Shown: positions 20,586-30,622 of the stretch, piece after piece | Position numbering within the stretch: the first letter of the stretch is position 1 | Layout: each line of letters begins with the position of its first letter | Assembly: GCA_905147135.1 (NCBI GenBank) | Contig: LR990067.1 | Span: 6,820,001-6,884,000 of the forward strand | Source: Blastobasis lacticolella | Taxonomy: Eukaryota > Arthropoda > Insecta > Lepidoptera > Blastobasidae | Direction of reading: 5' to 3' | Length of the DNA stretch: 64,000 nt | Translations under genes and position numbers: made by a program | The notes under the pieces: model-generated | Told to the model about the DNA's origin: nothing | What the model saw: the letters and a program-made list of their open reading frames with translations, nothing else | Database searches by the model: none

Positions 20586-21055
20586 TATTATGCAGGTATA
20601 CTTAAAACTACAGCAAGAGTAAGCCAGACTACCAAGACAGCGTCCGTTCAGGCAGATATTTCAGTGCAGTAGTAGGTTTTTTAACGCAGAGTCCAGCCAT
20701 TGACGAATTCAGCCATATTAGTGGAAAAGGAGCGGCGACTTTCTAGCCACCGCTTGCTTGTTTGTCTATCGTATATCATGAAAAAATCATTTGCGACACC
20801 AAAATGTCGTGTCCGAACGGATGTCGTGTCGCGCTGTGTGCAAACCGAACCGCGTAAAAGGAAATAACGAATCATTTAAAAGAAAGTGCTCTCCAAAATT
20901 ATCGGTACGAATTATTAATATCATTCTAATGCCACATTGTACTAATGTTTAGGCAGCGCCTAACATGATTGCGTCAACACCAACATTAAGTGAAAACTAA
21001 AGTCGCTAAGTGAACATAACTTTATGACACCCACTTTGTGACACTTAAATCTTTA
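20586..21055. other. No gene recognised
   Basis: Contains a 64-aa minus frame (20681-20875) without recognised domain. TGTCGTGTC recurs at about 20805 and 20822. Confidence 0.35.
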
Positions 21056-21059
21056 GGAA

Positions 21060-21345
21060 TAGGAGTGTTGGTGGCCAAGGTATCCGACTCGTAAGCGAGG
21101 GGTACCGGGTTCGAATCCCACTGCGGCCATGAGGGAAAACATCGTGATGAAACCTACACATACAAGCAACTATGTAACCATGATCCAATCTGGTCAGGTT
21201 GCCCTGCTAGCAGGGTCACGGAGGTCAGATGTCAGTCGTTACACTGTAGTTATCTAATCTGTCTAATCCTGGATCATGGTCAATGCGGACCCCGGGCTTT
21301 CATACGCGAGAGCACAACCGGGACATTAACACCAAGATGATTATT
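21060..21345 (+). mobile_element. SINE-C, nearly full-length
   Basis: AGGAGTGTTGGTGGCC, TATCCGACTCGTAAGCGAGG, GGTTCGAATCC (B box) are intact. The segment ATGTACCA..CTCTTACGG is deleted, then the body runs to ACACCAAGATGATT. Confidence 0.85.
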
Positions 21346-21504
21346 TTATTATCAATTATTAAGGCGCCAACTTAAGAGCCGCCAAAGTTTTGGCGTACAA
21401 GATCTTCATCGTTATGACGAGCCCCTAGCAGTCCACTGTTGGGTTTGAACCTCCTCCCCAATGTGTCCTTAGTGGAGGAATTGCCACAATCTTTTAATGA
21501 GATC

Positions 21505-22045
21505 GCCGAAAACGCTACTTCCAGGGTTCCTTACCCGCAAATGGGAGACTGTTCAACCAGTCATAGGGTCCCCAGCTGAAGGCCATGGTCACCTGCGCTT
21601 CCCCAACAGTCTTAGGAGGCACAACCAACAAGCGCCAACTCGTTGCGGTGCTGAAGTTAAGTCTAATCTATGTATAATAAGTATATAAATAGTTTATCAG
21701 TTATCTAGCACCCATAACACAAGCTTTGCTTACTTTGGGGCTAGATGGCGCTGTGTTAATTTGTCCACGATTTATTATTTATTTAATCTGGTCAGGTTCC
21801 CCTGGTAGCAGGGTCACAGAGGTCAGATGGCAGTCGCTCCCCTGTAAGTGTCTGATCCTGGATCATGGCCAAGGCTGTGCCCAGGCCCTCGTGCGCGAGA
21901 GCACAACCTACAAGCGCCCACTCGTTGCGGTGCTGAAGTCAAAGTAGGCTCAAAATACGAAACGGTCACCCATCCTGCGACCAGACTTCGAGTGCGTAGC
22001 TTAACTTTTGTTATAGGGCACGAGCACGCTGCCACTAGAGCCGCT
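21505..22045 (-). mobile_element. SINE-I, antisense, split by a D/C mosaic
   Basis: 3' half at 21535-21658 (GACTGTTCAACCAGTCATAG, CCCCAACAGTCTTAGGAGG). The 5S-like head in reverse is at 21960-22045 (CGGTCACCCATCCTGC). A 40-bp segment beginning GCACAACC is present on both sides of the insertion (21619-21658 and 21901-21940, 37 of 40 identical by eye). Confidence 0.68.
21659..21900 (+). mobile_element. Chimera of SINE-D 3' half and SINE-C body
   Basis: 21666-21783 is SINE-D (AGTTTATCAGTTATCTAGC to GTCCACGATTTATTATTTAT). With no gap, SINE-C body follows (AATCTGGTCAGGTTCCCC to GCGCGAGAGCACAACC). Neither part has its tRNA-like head. Confidence 0.75.
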
Positions 22046-22344
22046 ATTCACAGAATACAAGTCGCAAATTGTTTGAGAGCCCTCGTACTGGCGCGGGCTC
22101 TATTGTTTTTCGAGTACAATTGTTTTGTTCAATGTTCGGTGCGGAATTGTTCTTGTGGGCCCTGCTTTTAGGGGTCGGTCGGGCGTTTTGTGGTTTGGCG
22201 GTGGGTTACCTACTTTTTTTTTTAATTTACAAATTCTAGGGACCTGGGTCTAATTTTTTATCTGTAGGTTTTATTATATAAAAATACAATAGATATACGA
22301 GAAACACATTCAACTACAAATTTAAATTTATCTGTAGGTTATTT
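22046..22344. other. No gene recognised
   Basis: Unassigned; TTTATCTGTAGGTT occurs twice (22258 and 22328). Confidence 0.4.
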
Positions 22345-22620
22345 ATTTATTTATTTATTCATTGGAGTACCAACAGCTATATCAAACATAATAGGTAATA
22401 TAGTAGAATCAATAAGCCAATTACAGGTCCTCGCTAGTAGCAACAAAATAAAATAAAAAAAGGAAAGTAAAACTGCACTGCAATAATATGACAGAATACA
22501 AAATGAAATTATTGCGTACCCAATAAAAATAAAATAAAGAAGTAATAATAATAATATAAAAAACAAAAGCAAAAGAATGCGCATACAATTTTCCCAATTA
22601 AATTAGTAAGTACATTGAAC
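22345..22620 (-). repeat. Probable LINE 3' end, antisense
   Basis: (TTTA)n at the left followed by CATTGGAGTACCAACAGC and long A-rich runs; no coding remnant identified. Confidence 0.4.
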
Positions 22621-22846
22621 GCTGCCGACAACAACCCATTTTTCACAAATAATGTACATGCTTACCGCTCTAGACTTGAAACACAGAAAAATAAAATAAG
22701 ATTAGTTGGATTAAGGGTTTTTTTTGTTAGGCAAAGTGGTATTGTTTAAATTCGTTATATTGTAACTGTATGGAATTGGTTTCAATGTTCACAATAAATT
22801 ATCTGAACTATATCGTAGGTATATTTAAAAGTTATTGATTTCTGTT

Positions 22847-22898
22847 TCCACATTTTTCACCAACCTTTTCAGCTGAAAAGGTTGGTGAAAAATGTGGA
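22847..22898. repeat. 52-bp perfect palindrome without spacer
   Basis: The centre is CTTTTCAG/CTGAAAAG at 22872/22873. The arms (TCCACATTTTTCACCAACC and its complement) pair at all 26 positions with zero spacer and no mismatch. Such DNA can extrude a cruciform and is unstable in cloning and assembly. Confidence 0.95.
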
Positions 22899-22944
22899 TG
22901 AACCTAAAGAGCAAGCAAGTATTTTGACATTTTGTAAAACGATA

Positions 22945-23203
22945 TGTACTATCGTGCCATATGGTGTCCGGCAAAGTAGAATAGCACCAACTCTGTACAC
23001 TCATGGGTGTCTACAAGGCGACTAATGTTGTCGAGGCAAAAGATCTAGCGTCTCCGTACACTAGAAAACGGCAGAAGCTTTTTCCATTTTTATATTTATA
23101 ATACTGCGAGCTTCAACCCGTCTGCCAAGCGTGAAGATTATGGCAATAACCTTCTCTTTTGTGGGAGAGGCCCTAAGTCCTGCAGTGGACTGCTGTGTAC
23201 TAT
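22945..23203 (+). mobile_element. SINE-A, diverged, tail-less, 8-bp TSD
   Basis: TGTACTAT at 22945-22952 and 23196-23203. The element stops at CTGCAGTGGACTGC and lacks the GGGCTGTGATGATG end. Several substitutions (ACTAGAAAACGGCAGAAGC) mark it as older. Confidence 0.8.
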
Positions 23204-23295
23204 TATTTTATACCACCAAGGTGGCAAACAAGCTTATGGTCACCACAGCCTATGGACGTTTGCAATACCTGGGCCACGCGCTGCGTTTTTCCACC
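23204..23295 (-). mobile_element. LINE-F 3' end fragment
   Basis: TTTTATACCACCAAGGTGGC to GACGTTTGCAATACCTGGG, abutting the SINE-A TSD. Confidence 0.7.
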
Positions 23296-23431
23296 CGTCC
23301 GCGTTAAGTTTGCCGATGATGTGGATAGCTGGTACGTTTTAACTCTCAGACCAGAAATACATCTCGATAAACGATAATAACGTCATTATCTAGGTCTGTA
23401 TCTTAATGATATCATTTTCATAACAAAAATC

Positions 23432-23640
23432 TTGTCTATACTAATATTACAAAGAGGAAAGGTTTGATTTTTTGTTTGTTGGTTTGTTTGTATTGAATAG
23501 GCTTCGAAACTACTGGACCGATTTCAAAAATTCTTTCACCGTTGGGAAGCACACTATCCCCGGGTGACATAGGCTATATACCCGTGTACCCGTAGTGGTA
23601 CCCGTGCGAAGCTGGGGCGGCTGCTAGTTAAAAATAAACC
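23432..23640 (+). mobile_element. HEL-R Helitron-like element
   Basis: Starts TCTATACTAATATTAC, holds a GTTTGTTGGTTTGTTTG run and CTACTGGACCGATTTCAAA, and ends CGGCTGCTAGTT. A TC start and CTAG end before T fit Helitron termini; about 200 bp, non-coding. Confidence 0.62.
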
Positions 23641-23964
23641 TGCGGGACCCTCCCACCTCATCCGACTCAACCTTCGCCGACAATTGAGCGAAATACGAAA
23701 TACTTTTATTTCATTTCTGTCGCGGTTCGTCGCTAATTACGACATCTGTCGCATACGGGGTGTTCACAAAGACACCAGCTGACTTATACAGGGTTGTCTG
23801 TAATTATAAAGAGGGTTTGTAAGTACTGGGAAGTTTTTGAACAAAAAATACTAATTATTGTATGTCCTAAGTTAATTATAGTCGGTATAAAATAAACAGC
23901 TAAAACCATTCTGAAGATGTATATAGCTCGGAGGATTGTCAAGCTAAAATTGTAACAGGCGGTG
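23641..23964. other. No gene recognised
   Basis: Unassigned. Confidence 0.4.
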
Positions 23965-24262
23965 ACAGTTTTTCAGGTAGTAGGACTCTGTCAAGCCTGA
24001 GGAGTCGGCCTGGGTGGGTACCACCGCCTTATCTATTTCTGCCGCCAAGCAACAATGTTTGCATTAAAGGATAAGGTAGCTAACGCAATTACAGGCATGA
24101 GGCATTTCATCTGAGTCCTCACAGTGACAACGCACCTGCGGTTCTGCATTATTGTTGCCTGCAACCTAAATGCATGAATCGTAGATGTTGAGGTACAGTT
24201 ACAGCTCACCATCAGGTGGGCCGTCTGCTCGTTTATTACTGTGCTTAAAAAAAAAATTTATT
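23965..24262 (+). mobile_element. LINE-E, best sense copy
   Basis: Runs from GTAGTAGGACTCTGTCAAGC through GATAAGGTAGCTAACGCAAT and ATGAATCGTAGATGTTGAGG to GTCTGCTCGTTTATTACTG and an A-run at 24248-24257. On the minus strand MPVIALATLSL-like codons recur among copies, but I cannot tell whether they were ever coding. Confidence 0.72.
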
Positions 24263-24274
24263 TTTTTTAAATAT

Positions 24275-24412
24275 TACTAATGTGGCAAACAAGCTTGCGG
24301 CCTGCCTCTATCTAATGGTTTGCCTCTATTAAATTAGTCACCTTTTACGACCCGACGATGGACGTGGTTGCTGCTATACCTATTCCACTATGCTGGTCAC
24401 CACTCGTCCATA
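24275..24412 (-). mobile_element. LINE-F head next to a SINE-A-like 5' end
   Basis: AATGTGGCAAACAAGCTTGC and GGCCTGCCTCTATC are LINE-F. TTACGACCCGACGATGGACG to TGCTGGTCACCACTCG resembles the SINE-A 5' region in reverse, but diverged. Confidence 0.5.
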
Positions 24413-24621
24413 CGGCTTATTTTATTTTACTTTGTTTATTAACATGAATCAACAGCTTTCTTTTGTTACAAATGTATACTTTGTCTATCATTCCATATAT
24501 AAGCCAATTACTGATTCACACAAAACGGAATCCCGCAAAATAGTCGGTCGACTGGTAGCAGAGCTTGATCTGAGGGCCTATCCTCGTAATTTACATAATC
24601 TAAAAGAACACTCCTCCTCAA

Positions 24622-24950
24622 TCGATCCCTCAATGCTGAGGATCGTGACTCTGCCGACGTAGCAAGGACGTTCTCGTTCTCCATGAGCAGCGGTCGGTGG
24701 CCTCCTGCAGGGCCGCGCTCACCGGCATTTCCAGACATTCCGACACTTGGTTGAGCCAGCGCTTGGGGCTTCGGCCTCTTGGTCTTCTGCCTTCCACGGT
24801 ACCGGTTACAGTTAGTCTCTCCAAGTTGTTGGTATCTCGGCGAGCAATGTGTCCAAAATACTGGACTATCCTGTAGAGGCAAACAGATGATAACCGTTGT
24901 TTGCTCTCAAGACCCAGCTCTTTTAGTATGTAGACATTCTTTCGGATGTG
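24622..24950 (-). pseudogene. LINE-X ORF2 C-terminus, open reading frame
   Basis: The minus frame reads HIRKNVYILKELGLESKQRL, then SSVCLYRIVQYFGHIARRD, RLTVTGTVEGRRPRGRSPKR, WLNQVSECLEMPVSAALQEA, and ends SHDPQH stop. The RIVQYFGH.ARRD...LE...V.G.V.GRRPRGR..KRW pattern is the C-terminal domain of a LINE polyprotein. About 110 codons stay open, so this is one of the better preserved LINE ends, but reverse transcriptase and endonuclease domains are absent. Confidence 0.78.
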
Positions 24951-24956
24951 ACGATA

Positions 24957-24978
24957 TTATCGTGGACGTCCACGATAA
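24957..24978. repeat. 22-bp perfect palindrome
   Basis: TTATCGTGGAC followed by its reverse complement GTCCACGATAA. ATCGTGGACGTCCA recurs at about 25336-25349, beyond the A-rich repeat between them. Confidence 0.85.
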
Positions 24979-25054
24979 AGTGGAGAGCAGATATACAAAT
25001 ATAAGTAAGTAAGTACACGTATTGAAAGTGATAAATCAAATAATTGGTAAAATA

Positions 25055-25265
25055 AGAATAAATAAATAAATAAAAAGGTATTTATTTAGCATTTAGCTGA
25101 GACACTAAAACTAATAACATAAAATTAAAATAAATTAAACAAAGGAAAAAAATAGTAAGAGAAAAAAATATATACATATATATAAACACTAAACGCTACT
25201 ACCTAAACTAACCAAACTAACTACCTAACAACCTAACTAACTAACTAAACTAAAGAAACGTCTCG
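25055..25265 (-). repeat. A-rich probable LINE 3' end, antisense
   Basis: AATAAATAAATAAATAAAAA and TATTTATTTAGCATTTAGC, followed by CTAAC/ACTAA-rich low-complexity sequence to about 25260. Non-coding. Confidence 0.4.
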
Positions 25266-25359
25266 AGCCGACAATATTTTTTTTTCTATTTTCATATTAA
25301 ATATGGATGGCCTTCATGCCACCTCTCCCCTATATCGTGGACGTCCAAGAATATCGTCA

Positions 25360-26055
25360 CTATACAAATTATAAAAGCGTCCAATGTGAATTTCAAGATC
25401 TAAGAACCATACAATTCTTCTAACTAAAATACATATCTATCTGTACATAAAGTAAACCAACCATGATCACAAAAAGCTATCGATTTTCAGTAAAAAGTCC
25501 ACCCTCCTAATATAAAGCTCTCCATCCCTTTCACTCCTACAACCCCCCATATCTCCGTCTCAGTCGCCACTGAGGTATGTAATAAGAAAACGTATAATTT
25601 CGTCCGTCCATCTGTTGAACACTTCAATGAACATTGCGGTTTATATCAATTTGTGTTCAGTGACATCTAGACGTGCCAAAGAATTTTATTGTACTAGCTT
25701 TTTCTGTTGGGTTCGTTTGAGTGGAAAGGGGGCGAAAGGCTGGCCATCCTTTTCCGTCCTTTGAACTATATCTGTATAAAAAAATTGAATGTTTATTCTG
25801 AAAGAGTCATAATCATGAAGTTTTTTATGTCACTGGGTTGACAGACTGGGCCTCGAGTCCGCTAATTTACTTGGCTCGATGGAATTGTTACTGAATTAAT
25901 CGTAGCTGAATACCAAAAACGCGTAAAACTGCCGTTGACCTGCGATTGCGTTACAATTCAATCGAGCCATTAGTAACAGCAGCAGAATACCAAAAACGTG
26001 TCAACCTGCCATTAAGCTGAATAAAATATTACCTCATTTTTTATGAAGTTAGTTT
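25360..26055. other. No gene recognised
   Basis: Mostly unassigned. TACCAAAAACGCGTAAAACTGC (25912) is echoed by a near copy at 25988; GTACTAGCTTTTTCTGTTGG at 25691 could be a HEL-R end. Confidence 0.35.
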
Positions 26056-26057
26056 TT

Positions 26058-26110
26058 TGGTATCCATAAAACAAGCTTTGCTTACTTTAGGGCTAGATTG
26101 AGCTGCGAAT
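26058..26110 (+). mobile_element. SINE-D fragment
   Basis: TATCCATAAAACAAGCTTTG, TTACTTTAGGGCTAGATTG. Confidence 0.6.
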
Positions 26111-26157
26111 GCGATACTTACAATTAAATCCAGACATCAGTAAATTAGCGGACTTGG

Positions 26158-26225
26158 GGCAAGTAGGCAGGCCACCTAATGGGTGGTGACCACTGCCTAT
26201 GGATGTTAACCACACCAGCGGCCAT
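26158..26225 (-). mobile_element. LINE-G/H 3' fragment
   Basis: GTAGGCAGGCCACCTAATGG and GGTGACCACTGCCTATGG are the shared LINE-G/H 3' sequence in reverse. Confidence 0.6.
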
Positions 26226-26497
26226 AGCCAAGAGGTTTCGTTAATCTACAATCGTTTGTGGTAGGAAAAATGAATGGGATTTGACATAAGCTAACGTTAT
26301 CTGACATAAGCTGTTTGTGGTAGAAATTCTTGGTCCATAGACAATTCACGTACTTTCGGTGTACAAAGGAGGCGGATTGGCGGATGATCCTACACAATCA
26401 GAGTCAATGTAGATGTTGGTAGAAATAGTCGAACTTCGACCTGTCAATTTTCAACCATACACGCATCACGCAAGCGGAGCTGTCAAAGATGGCTAGA

Positions 26498-26640
26498 CCG
26501 GCAGGGGTATCATCAACGCGTTGCCACCTCCAAAACCCAGATACGTTGCTCTAGAAGCAAATAAGCAATGCTAGGGTGGGTCCTCCACTACCAAAGCCAC
26601 CGTTCCAAATGGAGCACTGGAGACCTTACTCACCGGCATG
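26498..26640 (-). mobile_element. LINE-H fragment, antisense
   Basis: GGTATCATCAACGCGTTGCC to GGAGACCTTACTCACCGGC is LINE-H in reverse. It faces a sense LINE-H copy 110 bp away. Confidence 0.68.
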
Positions 26641-26751
26641 AACACATACAAAACTCACGCCGTTATCCCACAGACAAAGACTATGTGAACACAACACTAC
26701 TAACCTTCCTGTACTGTGTGTGAAAACATAATACTAATTATGTCATGTATG

Positions 26752-27104
26752 TTTAAGAGAGGTAGGGCATAGCGGGGTATCTCGTTCGAATTGGAGCCGC
26801 CCGACTGGGGAAGTACCTCCACCTTACAGAATATCGCAGCTAAATAATACTCTTTTAAATAGTATTGTGTTTCTGCCGGTGAGTAAGGTTTCCAGTGCTC
26901 CATGGGGTGGGGATTTGGGGAACCGTGGCTTTGGCAGTGGAGTGGCATTTGCTTTTTGCTGCCAGAGCAACGTGTTATAGAGGTGGGCAACGCATTAGCG
27001 ATACTCTTGGTGTTGCTAATGTCTATAGGCAGTGGTGACCACTTTCCATCAGGTGGCCCGCTTGCCTGTTTGCCTACCGTATGACATAAAAAAAAAAAAA
27101 ATGT
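26752..27104 (+). mobile_element. LINE-H, copy with defined 5' end and A-tail
   Basis: LINE-H runs from AGGTAGGGCATAGCGGGG through TTCTGCCGGTGAGTAAGG and TGGGCAACGCATTAGCG to CCGCTTGCCTGTTTGCC and a 13-A tail. The copy at 43722 begins at the same point, so the family behaves as a short element of about 350 bp, possibly a SINE with a LINE-derived end. Antisense frames across it (137 aa) are not evidence of coding. Confidence 0.72.
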
Positions 27105-27109
27105 TATCA

Positions 27110-27200
27110 TCATTTATTTATTTATTAAATCTTCATGCACAAAATAGTACAAAGGCGGACTTAAAGCTAAAATAGCCTTATCTACCAGTCAACCGGGAGA
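27110..27200 (-). mobile_element. LINE-Q 3' end, diverged antisense copy
   Basis: (TTTA)n, then CATGCACAAAATAGTACAAA, GGCGGACTTAAAGC and TATCTACCAGTCAACC match LINE-Q in reverse. Confidence 0.6.
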
Positions 27201-27242
27201 TAAAGGGTAAAGAAAAAGTAAGGCGGTGCAAGATTCATCATC

Positions 27243-27425
27243 ATGGTGCATCATCCTGGCGTTATGTCCCGGCTGCGCTCCCGCGCGGCACTCAAGGGCC
27301 TGAGGTCCTTCCTACTCTTCGCTCGCTCTTCGGCTTCCTTGGTGGTGAGCTTGTTGGCACGCATATCCCTCTTGACGACATCATACCATCGCTGCTTGGG
27401 CCGGAGACTCCTTTCCGTGCCAACA
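27243..27425 (-). pseudogene. RTE-like LINE ORF2 C-terminal fragment
   Basis: The minus strand reads LRPKQRWYDVVKRDMRANKL, TTKEAEERAKSRKDLRPLSA, then ARERSRDITPG and stop. It aligns with the remnant at 1535-1715 and is the most intact RTE-like tail here, with an open frame of about 55 codons and no upstream domains. Confidence 0.72.
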
Positions 27426-27449
27426 CAATATAGAGCTGTATGAACACTG

Positions 27450-27775
27450 AGTTAATGCTCAGCTAATACGTCGGTGATAAAGATATCGGATTCGCAAGCG
27501 AGAGGTACCGGGTTCGAATCCCTCTGCCGCCATGTATCAATTACACTTTTCTGAGTTATGTAGTACCTAGTGTAGGGTGAGGGAAAACATCGTGATGAAT
27601 CCTGCACATTAAGGTGACCAAACATGTAACTATGATCCAAACTGGTCAGGTTCCCCTGGTAGCAGGATTACGCAGATCAGATGGCAGTCGCTCCATATTA
27701 ATTACCTGATCTGCCAAATCCTGGATCATGGTCAAGGTGAACCCTGGGCCCTTGTGCGTGAGAGTACAGAGCGAC
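27450..27775 (+). mobile_element. SINE-C, near full-length
   Basis: B box GGGTTCGAATCC at about 27508-27519. TTCGCAAGCGAGAGGTACC upstream and GGTGAACCCTGGGCCCTTG near the end; ends without the GATGATG tail. Confidence 0.82.
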
Positions 27776-27844
27776 TTTGTTATAAACCATGTACATATAG
27801 ATAGATAATAATTAACATAATTTCAGGTGGAAGAAGCTAAAGTG

Positions 27845-27925
27845 ATCTGTAGCAAGTGGAACGACGTCTATATAGTCTCTGCCTCCCCCTACGGGAAAAG
27901 GCGTGACCATATGCGTGTATGTAAT
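27845..27925 (+). repeat. Common dispersed fragment
   Basis: AACGACGTCTATATAGTCTC, TGCCTCCCCCTACGGGAAAA and GGCGTGACCATATG. The opposite-strand form (AAAACTCACGCCGTTATCCC) is at 26651 and a diverged one at 49365. Probably a LINE 3' portion. Confidence 0.5.
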
Positions 27926-28795
27926 TTACTTTCCCAGAGCTTTCTCTGGCGCCGCACTCCCTCGTTTCATATTCAAACAAAATCGATCGATTCATATTAA
28001 TCCATTGGCGCCACTAGACTTAAAATATGTAAATATAATCGAAAATAATGGTTTAACGATCGATTTACGCATTAATACATGAAACTAGAACTATTACAGA
28101 CCCCATTAAGTCTACGTCGGGACACGGTAATCAGGATAAAAAAAAAATATGACCCATTTTTTTTCGGATCCCTTTTGCGGTGTTTCGTCCAAAAATGACA
28201 TGGTCAGACGCCGATTCCAAATTATATAGTCCCGAATGATATGGCTGTCTATAATTTTGACTTTTAAATTTCTTTTTCTTCTTTTTTTCTTGTTTGTTTG
28301 CCAGTAATTACGCATTCGGCCGTCGTCGGCCAGTGTTTTTGGGAATCGTTCCGGTTCTCTTTTTAAGAATTAGTCTTTCCGATTTTTTTGGGTTTTTTTT
28401 TTGTTTTTTGGCAACACCGGCGTGGTAATTGTCTCCGGTGGAGCCCATGCGTGTATTTGGATGCGTGATTCGTCGACCATTGAATTTTATAGTTTGTTTC
28501 TGGAATAGTCGTAGACTGCATCAAGACTGTAAGGGTGCCGTAGGTTATTACGTCATCGAGTACAAAAAAAAATACACTATGTAGTGATACTCGTAGTTGA
28601 CGTTTAGGAGACCCACAAAACATTTGTATGCCAGAACAACATGGCACAAAAAAAAATGCTGACCCAGACTTCGACTTTTTGTAGTGATATTATCGTCACA
28701 AAAGTGAGTGAGGGCGCCGTCCTCACAATCTTATCCTGAATGACTCCTCATTGACAGTTCAACACTCCTGTCGGTGCCTCCAATCATACTAAAAA
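27926..28795. other. No gene recognised; poly-T-rich
   Basis: Long T-runs (28370-28410) and A-runs; a 94-aa minus frame at 28363-28647 has no recognisable domain. Confidence 0.35.
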
Positions 28796-28801
28796 TTATA
28801 T

Positions 28802-28895
28802 ATATTTTTATGTTATACGCCTGACAAACAGGCAACCGGGCCACCTGATGGAAAGTGGTCACCGCCGCCTATGGACACACCAGGGGTGTCACCAA
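28802..28895 (-). mobile_element. LINE-G 3' fragment
   Basis: CGGGCCACCTGATGGAAAGT, GGTCACCGCCGCCTATGG, CAGGGGTGTCACC match the LINE-G end in reverse. Confidence 0.62.
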
Positions 28896-29033
28896 ATTTT
28901 GCTCATCATCTTAATTCCTCATCTGTCCTTAGGACCAACTAACCAGCACAACACTGGTTGACTTACCACCGACGATCAGATTTGGTGGTTATATGGTTTT
29001 CAGATTGAAAGGGCTTTACTCTGCCCACTCATT

Positions 29034-29290
29034 ATCATCATCTTCATCATTACAGACCATAACAGTCCACACAGACTTAAGGCCGTCTTATCTTAGAGCC
29101 GCAGCTGAAGTAAATGACCTATATCGCGGACTTAGTCGCCGGTAAAGAGCTATCATCATAACAGCCCATAACAGTCCAATGCAGGACTTAAGTCCTCTCC
29201 CACGAAAGGGTAGGCAATTGCCATAATCTCCACGCTTGGCTGGCACCCGCCTGCTGGGTGATCGCAGTCTGCCGGACACCACTCAGCCTG
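29034..29290 (-). mobile_element. Two incomplete SINE-A copies
   Basis: 29034-29098 is a tail-side fragment (CATCATTACAGACCATAACA). 29150-29290 holds the 3' part plus CTGCCGGACACCACTC from the 5' end, with most of the middle deleted. Confidence 0.65.
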
Positions 29291-29560
29291 CTGTGTTCCA
29301 ATAAAAAAAATTATTGTTAAAAGCACATTTCTCTATTCTATCTATCGACAAAAATATAAAATTCAAAGCTATAAGCGACTGTTCCAAATAAAACGAACAG
29401 CATATAATTTATATTAATATTATATTCGCAAATCCTACGCTGTTGACTGAAAGCGGATCGAAGCTTAGACACTGCTTGCATATTTCAAACGGTATGATTG
29501 CTTTGACCGCTAGTGTTGGGCGGCGTCGATAAAATACCTGATACGTTGTTTTTTGTGGAA
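29291..29560. other. No gene recognised
   Basis: Unassigned AT-rich DNA. Confidence 0.4.
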
Positions 29561-29563
29561 TAA

Positions 29564-29842
29564 AAAGAATATCATTTTCATCACAGCCCGTAACAGTCCA
29601 CTGCAGGACTTAGGGCCTCTTCCACGTAAGGGGAGGTTATTGCCATAATCTCCACGCTTGGCAGGTGGGTTGGAGATCGCAGTGTTTAAATATAACAATG
29701 GAAAATGCTGCTGCCCATCTTCCAGACTACGGAGACTCTTGATCTTTTGCCTCGAAAACATTAGTCGCCTCGTACGACACCCATGAGTGTAAGGGATTGG
29801 TGCTATTCTACTCTGCCGGACACCACACGGCTTAAAGAATAT
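29564..29842 (-). mobile_element. SINE-A with 9-bp TSD
   Basis: AAAGAATAT at 29564-29572 and 29834-29842 flanks a clean full-length antisense copy. Confidence 0.88.
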
Positions 29843-29889
29843 AAAAAATAATATTTAGTTTCAGTGCATGTATAATGAAAAGTTACAGC

Positions 29890-30226
29890 TAGGAGCGTTG
29901 GTGGCCCAGTGGTTAGGGTATCCGACTCGTAAGCGAGAGGTACAGAGTTCAAATCCCACTGCGGTCATGTACTAGTGACTCTTTTCTGAGTAATGTAAAT
30001 TAGTTGAATACTAACCGAACATCATAATGAAACCTGCACATTGAGGTAAGTGAATGTGTAACTATGATCCAATCTAGTCAGGTTCCCCTGGTAGCAGGGT
30101 CACGGAGGTCAAATAGCAGTCGCTCCACTGTAATTACCTGATATGCCAAATCTCGGATCATGGTCAAGTCGGACCGCGGCCCTCGTACGCAAGAGCACAA
30201 CCGAAATATTAACGACAAGATGATTT
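29890..30226 (+). mobile_element. SINE-C reference copy
   Basis: The most complete copy: TAGGAGCGTTGGTGGCCCAG, TATCCGACTCGTAAGCGAGA, AGTTCAAATCCCACTGCGG (B box), then the standard body and GACAAGATGATT. The first 75 nt resemble a tRNA with A and B boxes; the A of GTTCAAATC weakens the B box. Confidence 0.88.
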
Positions 30227-30234
30227 TTTTTAAA

Positions 30235-30385
30235 TTTCACAATCACGGGCTCCCGAGACTATTCAACCGTTCTCTGGGTTCCCAGCGGAAGACCTTGGTT
30301 AACCTCGCTTCTCCAATGGTATTAGGAGACACACCAAACGAGTGGCGAGCTCGTTGCGGTGCAGAATTTCGACTAGCCTCATAGT
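30235..30385 (-). mobile_element. SINE-I 3' two thirds, antisense
   Basis: GGGCTCCCGAGACTATTCAA, CAGCGGAAGACCTTGG, then GAGTGGCGAGCTCGTTGCGG; stops before the 5S-like head. Confidence 0.66.
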
Positions 30386-30622
30386 ACCTGAGTGGTTCAG
30401 TGGTCAACATGCCGTCTACCACGCAAGAGGCCCCGGGTTCGATTCCCGGCCGAGCAGAAATTGAAATGATGAATTTTAATTTCTGTTACGGGTCTGGCTG
30501 TTCTATGTATAATAAGTATTTATTTAAAAGTATATAAGTAGTTTATCAGTTAAATAGCACCCATAACACAAGCTTTGCTTACTTTGGGGCTAGATGGCGC
30601 TGTGTAAATTTGTCCATTTTTT
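30386..30622 (+). mobile_element. SINE-D reference copy
   Basis: ACCTGAGTGGTTCAGTGGTC (A box region), CCCGGGTTCGATTCCCGG (B box), AATGATGAATTTTAATTTCT, GCACCCATAACACAAGC, GGGGCTAGATGGCGCTGTGT and TTTGTCC. The promoter boxes look functional by eye. Confidence 0.88.

Noticed and set aside
26700..27113. 137-aa minus frame
   Set aside because: Antisense of LINE-H and includes its reversed A-tail as poly-F.
29890..30000. tRNA gene in the SINE-C head
   Set aside because: A- and B-box-like sequence is present, but the fold is imperfect, the anticodon loop is not convincing and the same head recurs in many SINE-C copies with a SINE body attached.
30386..30460. tRNA gene in the SINE-D head
   Set aside because: Good B box, but the acceptor stem does not close and the SINE-D body follows directly; repeated elsewhere.
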